64,000 nt of DNA, taken from NCBI GenBank assembly GCA_964017185.1, contig OZ024877.1:6798006-6862005 (forward strand), given 5' to 3'. The position numbers and the translations under genes were made by a program. Shown here piece after piece: positions 25,153 to 39,700 of this stretch. Origin of the DNA: Rugalucina vietnamica (Eukaryota; Mollusca; Bivalvia; Lucinida; Lucinidae). The notes below the pieces were generated by a model. The model had not been told where the DNA came from. It saw nothing but the letters and a program-made list of their open reading frames with translations, and ran no database searches. The stretch's first letter is position 1; each line of letters opens with the position of its first letter.

Positions 25153-25386
25153 GAGCCGCCACGTGGGAAAACCAACAATGTGGTTTTTGACCAGGTCCGA
25201 CACAAACCAGCCTGTAGATGCACAGAAAAGAGCTAGAAGCTTGGAATTTTGGAGTTAAGTAGAGGAGGAATTGTACTATCTGAGTAGCGAAAATAAAGAC
25301 GCTGATCAGCTTCGCGGTTACCGCGAAGCTGATCTGCGTCTTTGTTTATGCATATGCAGATTGTTGGTTTTCTCATGAGGCGGCTC
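25153..25386. repeat. M1 foldback MITE copy
   Basis: GAGCCGCCACGTGGGAAAAC..GGTTTTCTCATGAGGCGGCTC with the 30-bp central palindrome GATCAGCTTCGCGGT/ACCGCGAAGCTGATC. No clean target duplication. Confidence 0.85.
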
Positions 25387-25412
25387 CTATATACATGTAC
25401 ATCATACAAATT

Positions 25413-25646
25413 GAGTTGAATTATGATAAAAACAATATTTTGCATATGCGAAATCAAAGGAGCAGATCAGCTTCACAGTAACCAGGAAGCTGATCAGCGC
25501 CTTTGTTTTTGCTACACGGATAGTACATTTAATCTACTTTCTAAATCCAAAATGTCAAGCCTCTACCCATCTTCTGTGCTTGTACAGCTTGTTTTGTGTC
25601 GGACCTGTATGGAAACCACATTGTTGGTTTTCTCATATTGCGGCTC
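25413..25646. repeat. M1 foldback MITE copy, diverged left end
   Basis: Left end decayed (GAGTTGAATTATGATAAAAA), central CAGATCAGCTTCACAG/CAGGAAGCTGATCAG, right end GGTTTTCTCATATTGCGGCTC. Lies 26 bp from the previous copy. Confidence 0.75.
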
Positions 25647-26226
25647 ACAGGGTCATGAACACTTCCTGAACATCTTCAACACTTATAAATGACTATCAAA
25701 ACGAATGAAGTATTTATAATTATAGGACAAGTTCAGACAAGTAAAAAGCTTTTCTAAGGCTGACTAAACAAAATCGGATCAGAAAAGGCACACTGTACAT
25801 TCAGAATTATTCTTGAAACTTGGAAGAGCCCTGGATCAAACTCATGCCCCCTGAATACAAGGGGAATAGTTTAATCACTACACCACAGAAACTTCTACAT
25901 AGAAGCTGTATCTGGAGAAAGCAAACAAGGAAGGGCCACTGAACAGGACTGGCAGTTCAGATACCCAAAACAATAAGGTGACCAGATATTTCTGAAGAGC
26001 AGTATAAAAAAAAATCAAATTCTGTCTACTTCTAACTGGGCCTTTTTCTCTATGGAAAAGGCCCATTTTTTCTCAAGTAATTACTGGTTTATCTAAGATT
26101 TAAAAAAAATCTGACTTTGACACACATTATGATTTTAAGACAAAAACATAGATTACAATGTTAAGATATACCCTATACCTAGATAAAGACAATATGCATT
26201 TTTTTCTTCTAAACACCAATACCATA

Positions 26227-26458
26227 GGCTGTGTCACAAGAAAACTGGATTTCTGCATATGCCAAAACAAAGACACGGATCAGCTGTGCAGTAACTGCAC
26301 AGCTTATCAGCACCTTTGTTTTTGCTGGACAGTTTGTACAATACCCCTTCTTCCGCAATCCAAAATTTAAAAATTCCATAGTCATTTTCTATGGCTGCAC
26401 TGGCCGGTTTTAGACTTGGTCAGAACCCACTAAGACCTGAATTTTTGTGTCACAGCTC
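26227..26458. repeat. M1 foldback MITE copy, old
   Basis: GGCTGTGTCACAAGAAAACT at the left, central GATCAGCTGTGCAG/CTGCACAGCTTATCAG, right end TTTGTGTCACAGCTC. More diverged than most copies. Confidence 0.7.
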
Positions 26459-26954
26459 AAATGGTTTGCACACCCACAGAATACTCAATCTGCTTCCCAG
26501 TTGAGCATAATAGAACATTCACTTAAGATGAATTTCGTTTTTCTGATGTTCATGGAGCTATGAACCGCAGGCGGTCACATGCAAAGTGAATGAACCCAAA
26601 AGGTATTCATGTAAGCTTTGCTAGCGACTGCAGTTTAAGCTCCATAAACCTCAGAAATATTCAACTCATTGCTTATATTTGCATTCATTTTTCTCTATGG
26701 CTTGTTGAAAAATTATCGAGGCGATCACATTTACAAGCAAATAGAAAATTTACACACAGTCTGGGTTCAAACAGCAGAAAGGCATCATGACATTTACAAC
26801 ATCCAATCACATTGAAGAGAGACATATTTTGTTTTTGACGTCATGTTTAATCATGTGACGTCGCAAACATGATGTTGTTCATGGAACTATGAACCGCATT
26901 TCAGTCCTATCGATTCATTAAGACTTTGCATTAGAAATGTAAATATTCAATGAT

Positions 26955-27145
26955 ACAGGCCAACCTCATTATAACACTATCTTTGGGGTCCATAGAAACA
27001 GACCATGTTATAAGTGAACCATGTTATAATAATGTTACTCAATATAGAAATAAAGCAAAATAATCAATTTGGGAGCCATAACATGGCTGTGTTATATTGA
27101 AAACCTTATTATAATGAGGGGCATTATAATGAATTTGAAGTGTAC
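26955..27145. repeat. Interspersed repeat family Q
   Basis: ACCTCATTATAACACTATCT and TGGGGTCCATAGAAACAGAC, then complementary CATTATAATGAATTTGAAGT near the other end. The same repeat is at 44698-44815 plus 46766-46855 (split) and at 53808-53872 (cut by a HINE fragment). Confidence 0.6.
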
Positions 27146-27681
27146 TTTTCTGACCAATTTGACAAATAAGATTGAGTAACCCCAGTAGATGATTTGAGAT
27201 TCAATATTTGTAACCACCACCACCCCAGCATGGGAAATAGTGGGGATATTGTGACTTTTGTCCAGCCAATCCCTGGTGAAACCCCTGTACTGTGGGGACT
27301 GTTGGTCGGTAAAACTGTTTTTCCCAGCAGTCTTCATTGTTAACATAATGACCCCAGGTATTTATCCCCAACTGCCAGGACTGACAAAAGATTAAACCCC
27401 GGCTAGGTTCCCGATCCTGGGGGAGGGGCAGAGGTTACACATTACAAATATAACTGGTGCATTTTTCTTCTGAAAACACACATTTTTCTTCTGCAAAAGG
27501 TTTGGGGCAAGTTTGTTAAAAATACCCATGTTTATATACAAAGATCTACAAAAAAAAAATAATCTCAACTCAAAAGGTTCCAGCAAACAATCTCCTGTAT
27601 CAGCCATTGATTCTGAAGTCGGCAGCCATTTTGATGGTATTGTCATGTGATCCAATGAGGTAGAAAAGTCATGTGACTAAG

Positions 27682-27704
27682 TTATTCTCGTTTCCACCAG
27701 GAAG
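27682..27704 (-). CDS. NECAB: NECAB exon 14 (last coding exon)
   Basis: After the acceptor TTATTTTCCAG come 23 nt that complete Ala and read Ser-Trp-Trp-Lys-Arg-Glu-stop. With exon 13 this gives PASWWKRE, the expected C-terminal signature of the family. Confidence 0.88.
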
Positions 27705-30700
27705 CTGGAAAATAACAGTAGACATTACTTTAATATGAGCCACGTCATGAGAAAACCCAACAATGTGGTTTTCGAACAGGTCCAACACAAACCAAGCTGT
27801 ACAAACACAGAAGAAGATGGCTAGAAGCTGGAAATTTTGGATTTAGGAAGTAGAGGAACTGTACGATCCTTGTAGTGAAAACAAAGGCGCTGATCAGCTT
27901 CGCAGTTACTGCGAAGCTGATCTGCGCCTTTGTTTTCGCATATGCAAAATGTTTGTTTTCTCATCATGGGGCTCATTTGTTTGAAATTTTACGATGTACA
28001 ATCATTGAGGTGGCTGGGTATTTCAATATCCTCTTTGTTTTTGTTGATGCTACATGTAGCTAGATGGCTACCATGCTGTGAAAGAGCTCTCAATATGTCT
28101 TGTTACAATTTATGAAGTATTATGTTTGGTCATTTATTTCCCGCCTGGTGTCTGGGTTGGGATTCTACAATCAATTGGATCAACTAGAATTTGTTTTCTA
28201 TGTGAAAACTGATGTCTCCCCCCTTTCTAAGTGCATGTAACCAAGCTTAGTCTCCAATAATATTACCACAGATGGTTGCTTAGATTGGTTACAAAGATTC
28301 ATAACAACTGAGAAGTGTAATAGAAGAGTGGCACAGAAGAGAACATGTCTAAATATACAAAACAGATTAAATGAGCAGCAGCATGAGAAAACCTGTGTTT
28401 TGCCAATGCAAAAAACAAAGACAGATAATCAGCGCCTTTGTTTTTGCTATCTAGATAAAACAGCCACTCAGCTTTCTAATTCCGAAATTTAATGCCTCTA
28501 CTCTAGCCATAGCAGTGGCTGTACAGTCTAGTTGTGTCAATCTGGTTGGAAACCCCAAAGACAGAAGTTCTCATGTCATGGCTCAATTATCTATACAAAC
28601 CAATATTCTCTGTACTAAATATACAATTTACATAAAATGCTTTTATAAACAGCTTTTTAATGAATTCATTTATGTTCAAATCTATGTTTGATATGTGCTG
28701 ATATGTCATTATATTGTGATTTGTCTGTTTATAAAATAGATTCACGGACACGACTTGAATGTAAATTCTTCTATTTTCCATCAAAGGGCAATAACTCAAA
28801 AAATATACAATCCAGAGTTACGGTTCTTGTGTTTTGCATGTCGTCTCATATTGGTTAACAATTCTATGAGGTTTCATCAAGATATATTAAACGGATTTTG
28901 AGTTACAGAGCGCACACGACTAGAACGCAAATTCTGCTATTTTCCATCAAAGGCCAATAACTCGAAAAATATACAATCCAGAGTTACGGTTCTTGTGTTC
29001 TGCACGTCGTCTGATGTTGGTTAATAATCCTATGAAGTTTCATCATGATATCTTAAACGATTTTCGAGTTACAGAGCGGACACGACTAGAGTGCAAATTC
29101 TGCTTTTTTCCATTTCAAAGGGCCATAACTCGAAAAATATGCAATCCAGAGTTACGGTTCTTGTGTTCTGCACATCGTCTCATGTTGGTTAATATTCCTG
29201 TGAAGTTTCATCATGATATCTTAAACGGTTTTCGAGTTACAGAGCGGACACGATTTGTGACAGACAGACGGACAGACGACCAGGGCAAAAACAATATGTC
29301 TCCGACCCCTTCGTGGGGAGACATAATTCCTGGCCCTAAGTTTATAAAACATTTTTCATGCTCAGCTCAGTCGAGACTAAAATTTATCCTGCTCATAAAT
29401 GTTAAAATGCCAACAATTGTTGACATTTCAACATTTATGAGCATGATAAATTACAGTCTTTTTTAATCTACCGGTAAGCCTGAAATTTCAATTTATTTGG
29501 GCTATTTTGGCATTTATGAGCAATCTAAATTTTATGCTCGGCTGAGACTCAGAGTTGAGCATGAAAGCATGAAAAAAGTTTTATAACCACGGGACCTGGT
29601 CTTTCTATCCTGACTTTGATCTTGGTCCAAACTGTTTGCAAGGTTAAAAGTAACTGACTGACAATGACAGGCGAAAAGAGATAAAGATAATAAATGTTTA
29701 CCCCCTTATACCCAACTTTTAAATAGGAAAACTGGGGTATTCAAGGGTATACATATTCTTTATTTTTGATCTTTAACATTGGAGACTTGTTAGAACCTCC
29801 TCGGCAAGGTAGTTCCAACATGTACCACAATCGATGTTTTGATTGACAATCAGAAAATTATCATTTTTTTTTTCAATTTTCAATTTTTACAGCTTCAGAA
29901 AAAATGTTTATACTGCATGGGCATGTATTTGTAATTAATATATTTACCAGGTATAAGTATAGACCTCTCTGTAGCCGGTCCCTCCAGTAACTTATCTTGT
30001 CCTTGTAGAAATGCCTGACCAGCGTCTGTCTGGGTATGCCTACAACACAGGGGTGAGAGGTTATAGATAGAGGATCTTACATGAGTAGTCATATCATAAT
30101 GATATTTATTCAACAAGCCTTATTCTAAGGCTGGCGTCCTATTTATGGGACAGAGGCAAACAGTATAGTCCCAGATGTGATGATGCAGAAACCTGTGTGT
30201 CATCTGGGGCTATACTGTTTGCTTTGAAGAAATTTCATTGAAAATTGGAAATCTCTTTAAATCTCCCTTAAAATGAGAGTGAAGTCATCCAAAAGATATG
30301 AAGGGCAATTCCATCTGTCATATGGGTTAATAAATTTCATCTGAAATGGCTACAAGTGTAAGATTCTTTTGATCATATGACTTTTAAAAGGGGATTGTAT
30401 TGCATTTCAAAGTGGTGTTATTTTCAATGAAAATTTACATTGTTGTTACAGACTTGGTCATTGATGTTACAAATTCCCGCAAAAGTGTTTTAAAATACAC
30501 ACATGTTCATAAAACATTTATTACCTGACATTATCCATGGAATAACAGAAATGTCCTATGATAAGTTAGTGTAATCTTTGATAGACATGAGCTGTCATCA
30601 AGACAGAAAGTCTGTTTTTACAAAGTAAATCTGGGGTGTACAGGGGATAAACATCTACTTTCATATCTTTGCACTAAAACATACACTAGGGGTACATGTG

Positions 30701-33700
30701 AGAAATGCATCACCGAAGAGGTTCTAATGTGTACCCACAATTCATGTTTTGAGAAGAAATACAAAAGGTACTAAAATAATTTTTTTGGAGTTAAACTTTG
30801 TCAGTTTTGCAACCTTTACTTTCACTCATGCATGTTTTCGTAGAGGATCTATCAATCTAATCTAACTTACGTTTCCTGTTGTGAGGTCGATGTCCAAACT
30901 TCATACATTGTAAAATCATTGCTGCCCTTGGCACTTCTTACTGTCAAACTGTTATGAAAAGGTAAATAAAAACAAATTTCAACATAATTAAAGGAGCATA
31001 ATATTGGTCAGAATTTAATTTAAGGCCATAAATCTATGACAAAATTAGATTTTTAAACCCCCCCCCCCCTTCCACATCTGCAAGTATAGATCTTTTAATG
31101 ACAACCTCTGAAATTGAGGCCCTTTTCAAGATTGTATAAAACCTGTGAGCCACCTCGTGGAAAAACCTACATCGTGGAAAAACCAACAATGTGGTTTCCG
31201 ACCAGGTCTGACACAAACCGAGCTGTACAAGCACAGAAGATGGCTGGAGACAGGAAATTTTAGATTTAGAAAGTAGAGGAATTGTACTATCCATGTAGCG
31301 AAAACAAAGGCGCTGATCAGCTTTGCAGTTGCGAAGCTGATCTGCGCCTTTGTTTTCGCCTATGCAGATTGTTGGTTTTCCCATGGGGCGGCTATTGTCT
31401 TCCATACCTGAGACATCCAGGGGCAGCATTGGTAACCTCAACATAGCTTCTGATCCCTTCTCTGAAGGCCTCCTCTTGTCCACTGGCTATCTTCATGTCG
31501 ACTTGCTTCAGGAGGAGCTGGTAATAATATGACAAAATTAATCCATTTGAGCAACATCATGAAAAAAAACCCAGAATTTTGCCTATGCTAAAACAAAGAC
31601 ACAGATTAGCTCTGCAGTAATTGCACAACTCATCAACGCCTTTTATTTGCTACATGGATAGTATAATTTCTCCACTTTCTAAATAAAAAATTTCTCGCCT
31701 CTAGCCATTGTCTGTGCTTTTACAGCTTGGTTTGTGTTGTACCTGTTCAGAAACCACACTGTTGGTTTTCTCATGATGCAACTCATATTACAAAATTAAA
31801 CCATTTCTGACCAATGCATTTGCCCCTGATTATTATTTGGATGAGTCCACTTTCATTTTTAGGGGTCATCAGGAGTGATTTTATTTTTTTATTTCATTTC
31901 TTGATGAACTTTCAGCAAACAGTATAGTCCCATTCTGCGGCTTCACATCAGGGACTGTTCTATTTGCTTATATATACTCAGAGGAAAAAATTTAGTCAGT
32001 ACTTTACTTTTGACAAGCCCGATTACTATCATACTCTGCTGCTTGCCTGAGATGTTCCCCTTAATCAAATTTGCAAAGTCGGTTGCTTTCTTTTTTGGCA
32101 AAGAAAATTCACCAGTTGTCCATTTCGACAGTTTTATTGGCCTTTTTCGTAAAACATCATTTCTGTAATTATCCGATAAATGATAAAATCGGCACTTTGA
32201 TTAACAGAGCTTTCTGATAGAGGCTGTTGCCAGTGACAAAAATCCGAAAAAATCTTTTTAAAATTCATCCACAGTGTTGAGAAATCACAAGTCAAATATT
32301 CGTTATTTTGAGATTACCTCCCTTTCATTTAACATAAGAACGAAAATCGGTGTTTGCACTCTGGCAGAACCACATGCGATATTTCTATCTTTTTTGTTGG
32401 AAATGTTAGGTTTTATTCACAGTTCTATGACTGGTAATTTTAATCCCAAACTATCAAGGAGTTTTGAAGGTATAGCGATCTAAACAGTCCCAATGGGATT
32501 TTACGTATTTTCACTGACCAAACTTTTGCCGGTGAACATATGTCCAATAAATCAGACACCAGGCTTTAAGAATTAAGAATACATGTATGACCTTTCAAAG
32601 GTGGTGATTTCCGTAGAATTAAAACTTTTGCTAATTGGATCATTGTAGCAGTATTAAACAGAAAATCAATGGATTTGGATATGAGCTGTGTCATGAGAAA
32701 ACCAATGTTTTGCCTATGGGATAATGCACAGATCAGATGTGCAGTAAATGCAAATCTGGTAAGTGCCTTTGTTTTTTTCTACAAGGATATTGCAATTGAT
32801 CCTCTACTTAAATCCAAAATTTCAAAAGCTTCTGGCCAAGAGCCTTCTTTGAGGTTGGTTTGTGTTGGAGCAGATTGGAAACCCTGAAGACTGGTTATCT
32901 TGCTCCACAACTCACACTCTAACACAGAGAAATGAGCCGCCTCGTGGGAAAACCAACCAAGTGGTTTCCGAACAGATCCGACACAAATCAAGCTGTACAG
33001 TGACAGAAAAGGGCTAGAAGCTTGAAATTTCGGATTTAAGTAGAAGAGGAATTGTACTATCCAAGTAGCGAAAACAAAGGCGCCGATCAGCTTCGCGGTT
33101 ACCGCGAAGCTGATCTGCGCCTTTGTTTTCGCCTATGCAGATTGTTGGTTTTCACATGGTGTGGCTCAAATTAAAGTAATAGTTCACTGTTGTATTTTCA
33201 ATCACCAACCTTTTCATCTTTATCTACATCCACCTCTTCATCTACAATACCATCAAAATTCACCTGGAACAGAAGGAAAAACATGCCCATGAAATACAGA
33301 GATTTTTACAACTATTAAAATTGAACACTTTCATTTATCTATTTTATTATTACTATTGGTCAAGACAAAAATTTTGGGTACATGGTACAACTGTCCCATA
33401 TCCGGTAGACCCTCTTTCAGAATTGCTGGACATATTAGCTTTGCTCAGAAAAGATGATGTTTACCACACAGTTTAATGTAACTCTGCAAATTTAGGTGTA
33501 AGATCAATCTGTTCAAATGTAATCTATAGAAAGAGCAATATTTAGTTGTCATCTTACTTTGGCAGTAACATTTCATGATAAACTTTTTAAATGTTTGGCA
33601 CTGACGGTTTTCCAGAAAATAAAATGTATAAATTTTTTTATGCTTTTTAGAAAAAAGTAACAAGCGATCTAAGCTTATATGCACTAGTCATTTGTAACCA

Positions 33701-36700
33701 CTCTCTCCCCCATGCCCCCACCCTCAGCCAAAGAATAATGGGGACTATGACGTTTGACCCTGACAAACAGTCCCAACACTTTTATTCCTATATGATACAA
33801 ATACAAGGTATTATTTCCCCCAGATGTATGTGAACTATTCAAAGGTCAAAGCCCAGCTGGGATTCCCACCATACCCCAGGTCAGGCGGGGATGATTACAA
33901 ATCACTGGTGCACTATGGTGTATGTAGTTATTACCCTGTTTTCCAGTCTATCAAGAAGGGAAGTCAGTCTATCAACTTGAGTCTCTAGAGCTTGCTTCGT
34001 ACTGGCAAGAGCTTGCTGACCTACAAAAAAAAAAATAAAAAAAAAATATCATGTTAGTGATGGTTGGTTGATTTGAGCCATGACGTGAAAAAAGGTCTTC
34101 AGGGTTTTGACCAGGTCTGACACAAACCGGCATGTGCAGTCACAGAAGATGGCTAGAAGCTTTGAATTTCGGATTTAGGAAGAAGATAAATTGTACTATA
34201 CGAGTAGCGTAAACAAAGGTGCTGATCAGCTTCGCAGTTACTGTGAAGCTGATCTGCACCTTTGTTTTTGCCCAAGCAGATTGTTGGTTTTCCCAAGCGG
34301 CGGCTCAAATATCATGTTAGTGATGGTTGGTATTTAATATCCCACTCAACAGCTAAGGTCATAAGGTCAGAGGGACCTAAGTCTCATCCAAAAGACTTAG
34401 AACACCTAGGATCAAACTCGTGACCCCTGGTTTACACGGTGAGTGTCTTTAACCACTATGCCATAGAGGCTTCTATCCTGGTAATAAAACTTTTCTGACG
34501 GCTAGAGATAAATATCACACAAGAGAAAACAACCCATGCAGATGTAATTTGTATTAAAGCAACAATAGGGAATAAATATCTGAGCCTGTGCATGAGAAAA
34601 CCAACAATTTGGGTTTATGACCAGGTCTGACATAAACCAGGCTGTACAGTCCCACAATAAAGCTAGAAGCTTGAAACTTTGGAAATAAGTAGAAGAGGAA
34701 TTGTACTATCCCAGTGGCAAAACAAAGGCGCTGATCAGCAGTGCGCCTTTGTTTTCACATATGCACATTGTTGGTTTTCTCATGTGAAGGCTCATCTGTC
34801 TAGGAACAAAAATGATCAGTGACACAAGTTGTTCCCAGACAGGCACTATTCTGCATCATACAGCCTTACATTGATTTCATATACATCTGGAAAACATGTC
34901 TGTGAAACGTATACCCCCTAAAGCCCCACTTTTATATAAAAGTTTGCAGGGGTATACCTATTTTTCTTATTTTTGCTCCAAAACAAAGATTGTGGGTACT
35001 TGTTAGAACCACCTCTGCGAGGCGAGGCGGTTCTAACGTGTACCCACAATCTATATTTTGAGCAAAAATAAGTAAAATATCTTTAATTTTCTATTGAAAA
35101 TTTTTCATTTTTTACAACTTAAGAAAAATCTGTTTGTCTTTTTTGTTTCATGTGCTTTGGGTTGTTACATAGATAGCACACTCTCTCTTCTTCTTAAATC
35201 CGAAATTTCTAACGAATGATTAGACAAAACCATTGCAATAAACATGTATGGGTTCTATCCAAAAAACTTCACCTTGTTTATACTGAGACATTCATGTTAA
35301 AAACCTTGGCCACAAGATGCACATCTGATAATATCAGCCATTAACCCATATTTAACGAATGGGTTTTCCCAGCATTATCATTTGGAAGAGTCCACTTTCA
35401 TTTTTAAGGGGTGTTAGGAGTGATTTTTTTTAATTGTATTCAATTTTTCGATGAAAATTCTCTAAGCAAACAGAATAGCCCCAGATGGGACGCTGCGTTC
35501 TGCAGCGTCACATCTGGGGCTATTCTGTTTGCCTATGTCCCATAAAAGGGACACCAGGCTTAAATGAGTTAAAATGGCGCAACTTGAATTATAAAACGGC
35601 TGAAGCTTAAACTTATAGTATCATATATGGGCCACAACGCGAGAAAAGGTACATTCAAACATTTTTTTCAATATTAGAGATCCGATTTTACTTTGAAAGA
35701 TTAATGTTCCAAGAGTCATATAGTCTTTATTTGACCAGATTATTCAAGTTATTCAGGCTGTCAACCAAGTCTTCTAAAAAATATAGGAGTTTATATAGGA
35801 ATTTTTTCTAAGAAATATAGGAGGTTTTAGCTCATTTTGAGGAAGAAATATAGTTTTCTCCTGAAAATCGCTTCATTCTATGCCCTTATACTAACAATCC
35901 TTACCTCCACACTCACTTTTTCTACATTAATATACATGTATGTCTAAAATATCTAGATAAAGTAACCATTCAGTTCCACAGCATTACAATCCAGACAGGT
36001 AACCATTCATGTGATGATGAAGTGTGCTGAAGCATTATGCAGAATGGTTAATTCTACACAGGCCCATTAGCAGACTCTCACAGAATTAAAGGTTATATAA
36101 AGGCATTCGTTTGGAAAAATAAAGACTTTTTCATTGAAAATATATATTTATAAAGAATAAATAGAAAATTTAGGTCAACATCTTTTCTACTTCTTAACTT
36201 AGATCTACTTTTATTTTTCACTAATCATATATAAAAGTAGAAAATACAAAAAAAAAAATAACATTGTGAAGAAGTGAGTTATCATAATCTTTCTTAAAGA
36301 TAAAATAAATCCACAACTTCGAATCTCAGCTGGAATTTGAAAGTCCATAATATAAAACCGAAATGTTTATTAATACATGTACTGTATGTAATAATCTCTT
36401 GAAATTAGGCAGGGGTCTGGGGGCCGCCCAGGCCCCCAGAAGCTCTAGGGTACTTACCTTTGTCTCCTGTGATCTCAGCTTTTCCTGGGATCAATTATAC
36501 AATGTACAGTTGCATCAATTTACACCAAAATTAAGGCATAGAAAGAAAGAAAATAGATATAAAAAAGACACAATATAAAAAATATGACAACTTTGATGGA
36601 AACTAGGATATATAAGAACTTTATTGTTATGAAAATGGGACAAGCTTTTGACTTAAAAATAACCCTGACTAAGGAGTGACATTATGACCATTTATGCTCT

Positions 36701-39700
36701 ATATAATATAATACAGTATGAATATGATTTTATTTAAAAAAAATAAATATTTACTATATATAATCATTCATCGGCAACAAATTTTACTAAAAATATAGGA
36801 AATAATTTCAAAATATAGGAGTATTTATAGGAAAATAGGAGGTGCTTAAAAATATAGGATTTGGACCCAAAATGTAGGAGTTTAATAGGAATATAGGAAT
36901 TGGTTGACAGCCTGAGTTATTTTATGAGATATAACATATTTACCATAAGAACCCTACAGACGTCTTTGGTCTGAAAAATGACGTCAAAGTTGCGTATTGC
37001 ATTTCTGTGTGTTAGTATTGCCAACAAAAAGACGCATTTGCTTAAACTTGTTTAAGCATTGGCCAAAAACTATTGTGTAGATAGACGCATATCGTCCTTT
37101 CAGGCAACGTGTCGAAATTATTTTGTCTATTCTCATGACTATGCGGCTGCTATGGTTAGCGTTTTACAAGACATATACATAATTTAGGTTTACAAAAAGC
37201 TTAAACAAGGGCAGATAACTCCATGTATTGAGAAAAAATATGTTCTAAAACTACTCTTTTTGATAGCTGAGTGTTCAAACATTACAAATACAGTGTTATT
37301 TCTAAAACATTTATTGCATGATTTTCCTGCTTTTTTGCCGTTTATACCAGTAACATCAGCATGTCCGAAGGTATGTTTTGTCGCATTGCGGTTCATATGC
37401 CAAAACCTTACAAACATTTTCATGACAACATCTGTGTTACATAAGGTGAAAAACAAACCACCACCAAAAACAAAATGTCACAAAGCCATACTGAAAGAAA
37501 TTGTATTACTGCATTCTCAGTCCGTTACACTGCCAGGGTTTTGTAATTTATTACCCAAATATTATTCAACCATTGTAAAGGTTGAAAATTTTTCGCTTTT
37601 TAACCCACATATAAGTATAGCCCCTGATACAACACTGCAAAATGGTGCTACCCATGGAGAAACCAGGATAGTTTTACAAACAGATAGATACTATGTGTAT
37701 TGTTAAAATGTTTAGAACAGAATATTTCGAACATGAAGATCGATTGCTGGTATACTAGCACACTGGTAAATGTAAAAGTGCTGGAGCTGGTTGCAACGCA
37801 CTGGTGCAGTCTAAATTACAAACTGGAGTAAGATTAAAATGGCGGAAAAGGTAAATAAAACTTATATCTCTCTTCATTATCATTCCCTTATAAATTTGTG
37901 TGCGTGTTATTTGCCATGTCACCTGGTGCAGAGAAGGGCGAAAGCGTTGTAGTTTATGATTTTATCACGCAATATGTGATTTATTTCATGGGTTAGAAGC
38001 CAAATCCGATAGTTTTACGAGCATGACTGGTGGCATGTGTTTTCGTGCCAAAATTGAGGGAAAAATGCATGTCTGAGCATAGTTTTTGTCATATTATAGT
38101 ATATTTATAAATAAACATTCAAGGAACAAGATTTCCGATCGCCATTTTTTTCTTGGTATCGAAGCAAACGTTTTATTGAGGATTTTCTATTACAACGCAC
38201 TGTGAGCATTTTTTGAAGCATTGGTACAACGCACTGGTGATTACACAAACTTGCTTCAGGGTTGCGTCTAACTTGTCCAGAAAAACAGAGACATTATTTT
38301 ACAGTGTTCATTTCAATGATGAAAAAAGCCGTAACACTGAATTTTCATACAGTGATGACATTGACCAAAATGTGTTTTCATTATGCTACCTAATATCGAA
38401 GACTTTCACGGCTGTAAAATGACAATTTTTAGATGAAAAATTGATTTTTGTTCTCCTTTTGCTTAAACAAAAGACGTTAGAGGCGATTCTTAGAGTACAC
38501 ACAATCTATGTGTCAAGCGAAAATAAGAAAATAATGTATATTTCTGTACCACCCGTTTAGCTATATAATGTGGGGTCTGAGGTTCACGGACATAATTTTA
38601 TTATGTATTTTCTTGCTTTACTTTCCATGTTTTCAGAACTAGAACCCATTTATCCTCATCACCCCACTAACAGTCCTTGTCCATTAACCTGAGCACCCAG
38701 ATCTGTCAGAAAAAAGAAAGTTACAAATGCGTTATGTCCTATTTTTCAAATAGGTCGATCTAAGTTTTTAAGGACTTTATTTAACTGGATATGAAAAAGA
38801 CTGTGCCTTGTTTTATTAATGCTTACAACCATTCATTTTGGGGCTAGATGGCGGTTTTTTATTTGGTCTGCAGATGCGCTGGTTGGTTTACTTCCCAGCT
38901 TTTCTTACATTTATACAGATTCTTTGTGACGAAAATAGTGCTATAATCCAATTTAAAGTACTGAATAAAATATAAAAGTTTGAACCTTTGGAAGCAGTGA
39001 AAGCGTTCAAAGGGAGGTAGTATGGACCATATTGTGCAATTTCGAGTACTGAACTCTCATCAGTGGCCCTTTATAAACCGGTCCAATGGACCTATAAGTC
39101 ACTTCTGGCGAAAGTCAAATTAAAACTATCAATAGAACAACATGTAGTTAATTATTTACATAAAGGAAATGCTTTCGTTCATCAAATGCGTTACTTAGGT
39201 ATTTAGCTGTCTTTCTTGAATAATTGTTCATCAGAATGGTAAATTTATCTATCACTGATAGTGTTGAGAATAAATGTTCCGGTGAAATCTGAACAGATAT
39301 GAGTTGGCATCATTATAGAGGTCACAACTGAACAGAAAATGTGTTTCATCTTCGATCTGACCACCTGGACAGATTTTAGATAGTCTTTGTTCAGGGTTTT
39401 CACCAATATAACGGCCAGTCCCTACAGGCAAAGGTAGTATTCCAATTCGAAATTGAGCAAGGATAGAGCGTTCCCGCCTATTTAGGTTCATCAAAACGTA
39501 TTTTTCAACATTGTACGATGTTTTAAAAGTTCTGTATGTTCTCAGTTTGGATACTGTTTGTATTTTATGTGACCAATCACGCGTGCACATGTCATACAGA
39601 AGCTGATTCCCATTGTTAATATCACAAACCTCTAAGTGTTCAAAGCACTGTGATAACCCAATTTTATTCATTATACACTTGACATAAGCTCTCCAATTAT

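Noticed and set aside
27092-27346. Alternative last NECAB exon with a Trp-rich reading
   Set aside because: No AG acceptor in the right place, and a related sequence recurs near 33690-33790, so it is repeat DNA. The PASWW exon at 27682-27704 fits phase and family.
37260-37706. 148-codon plus-strand gene
   Set aside because: No recognisable domain; AT-rich intronic context next to transposon ends.
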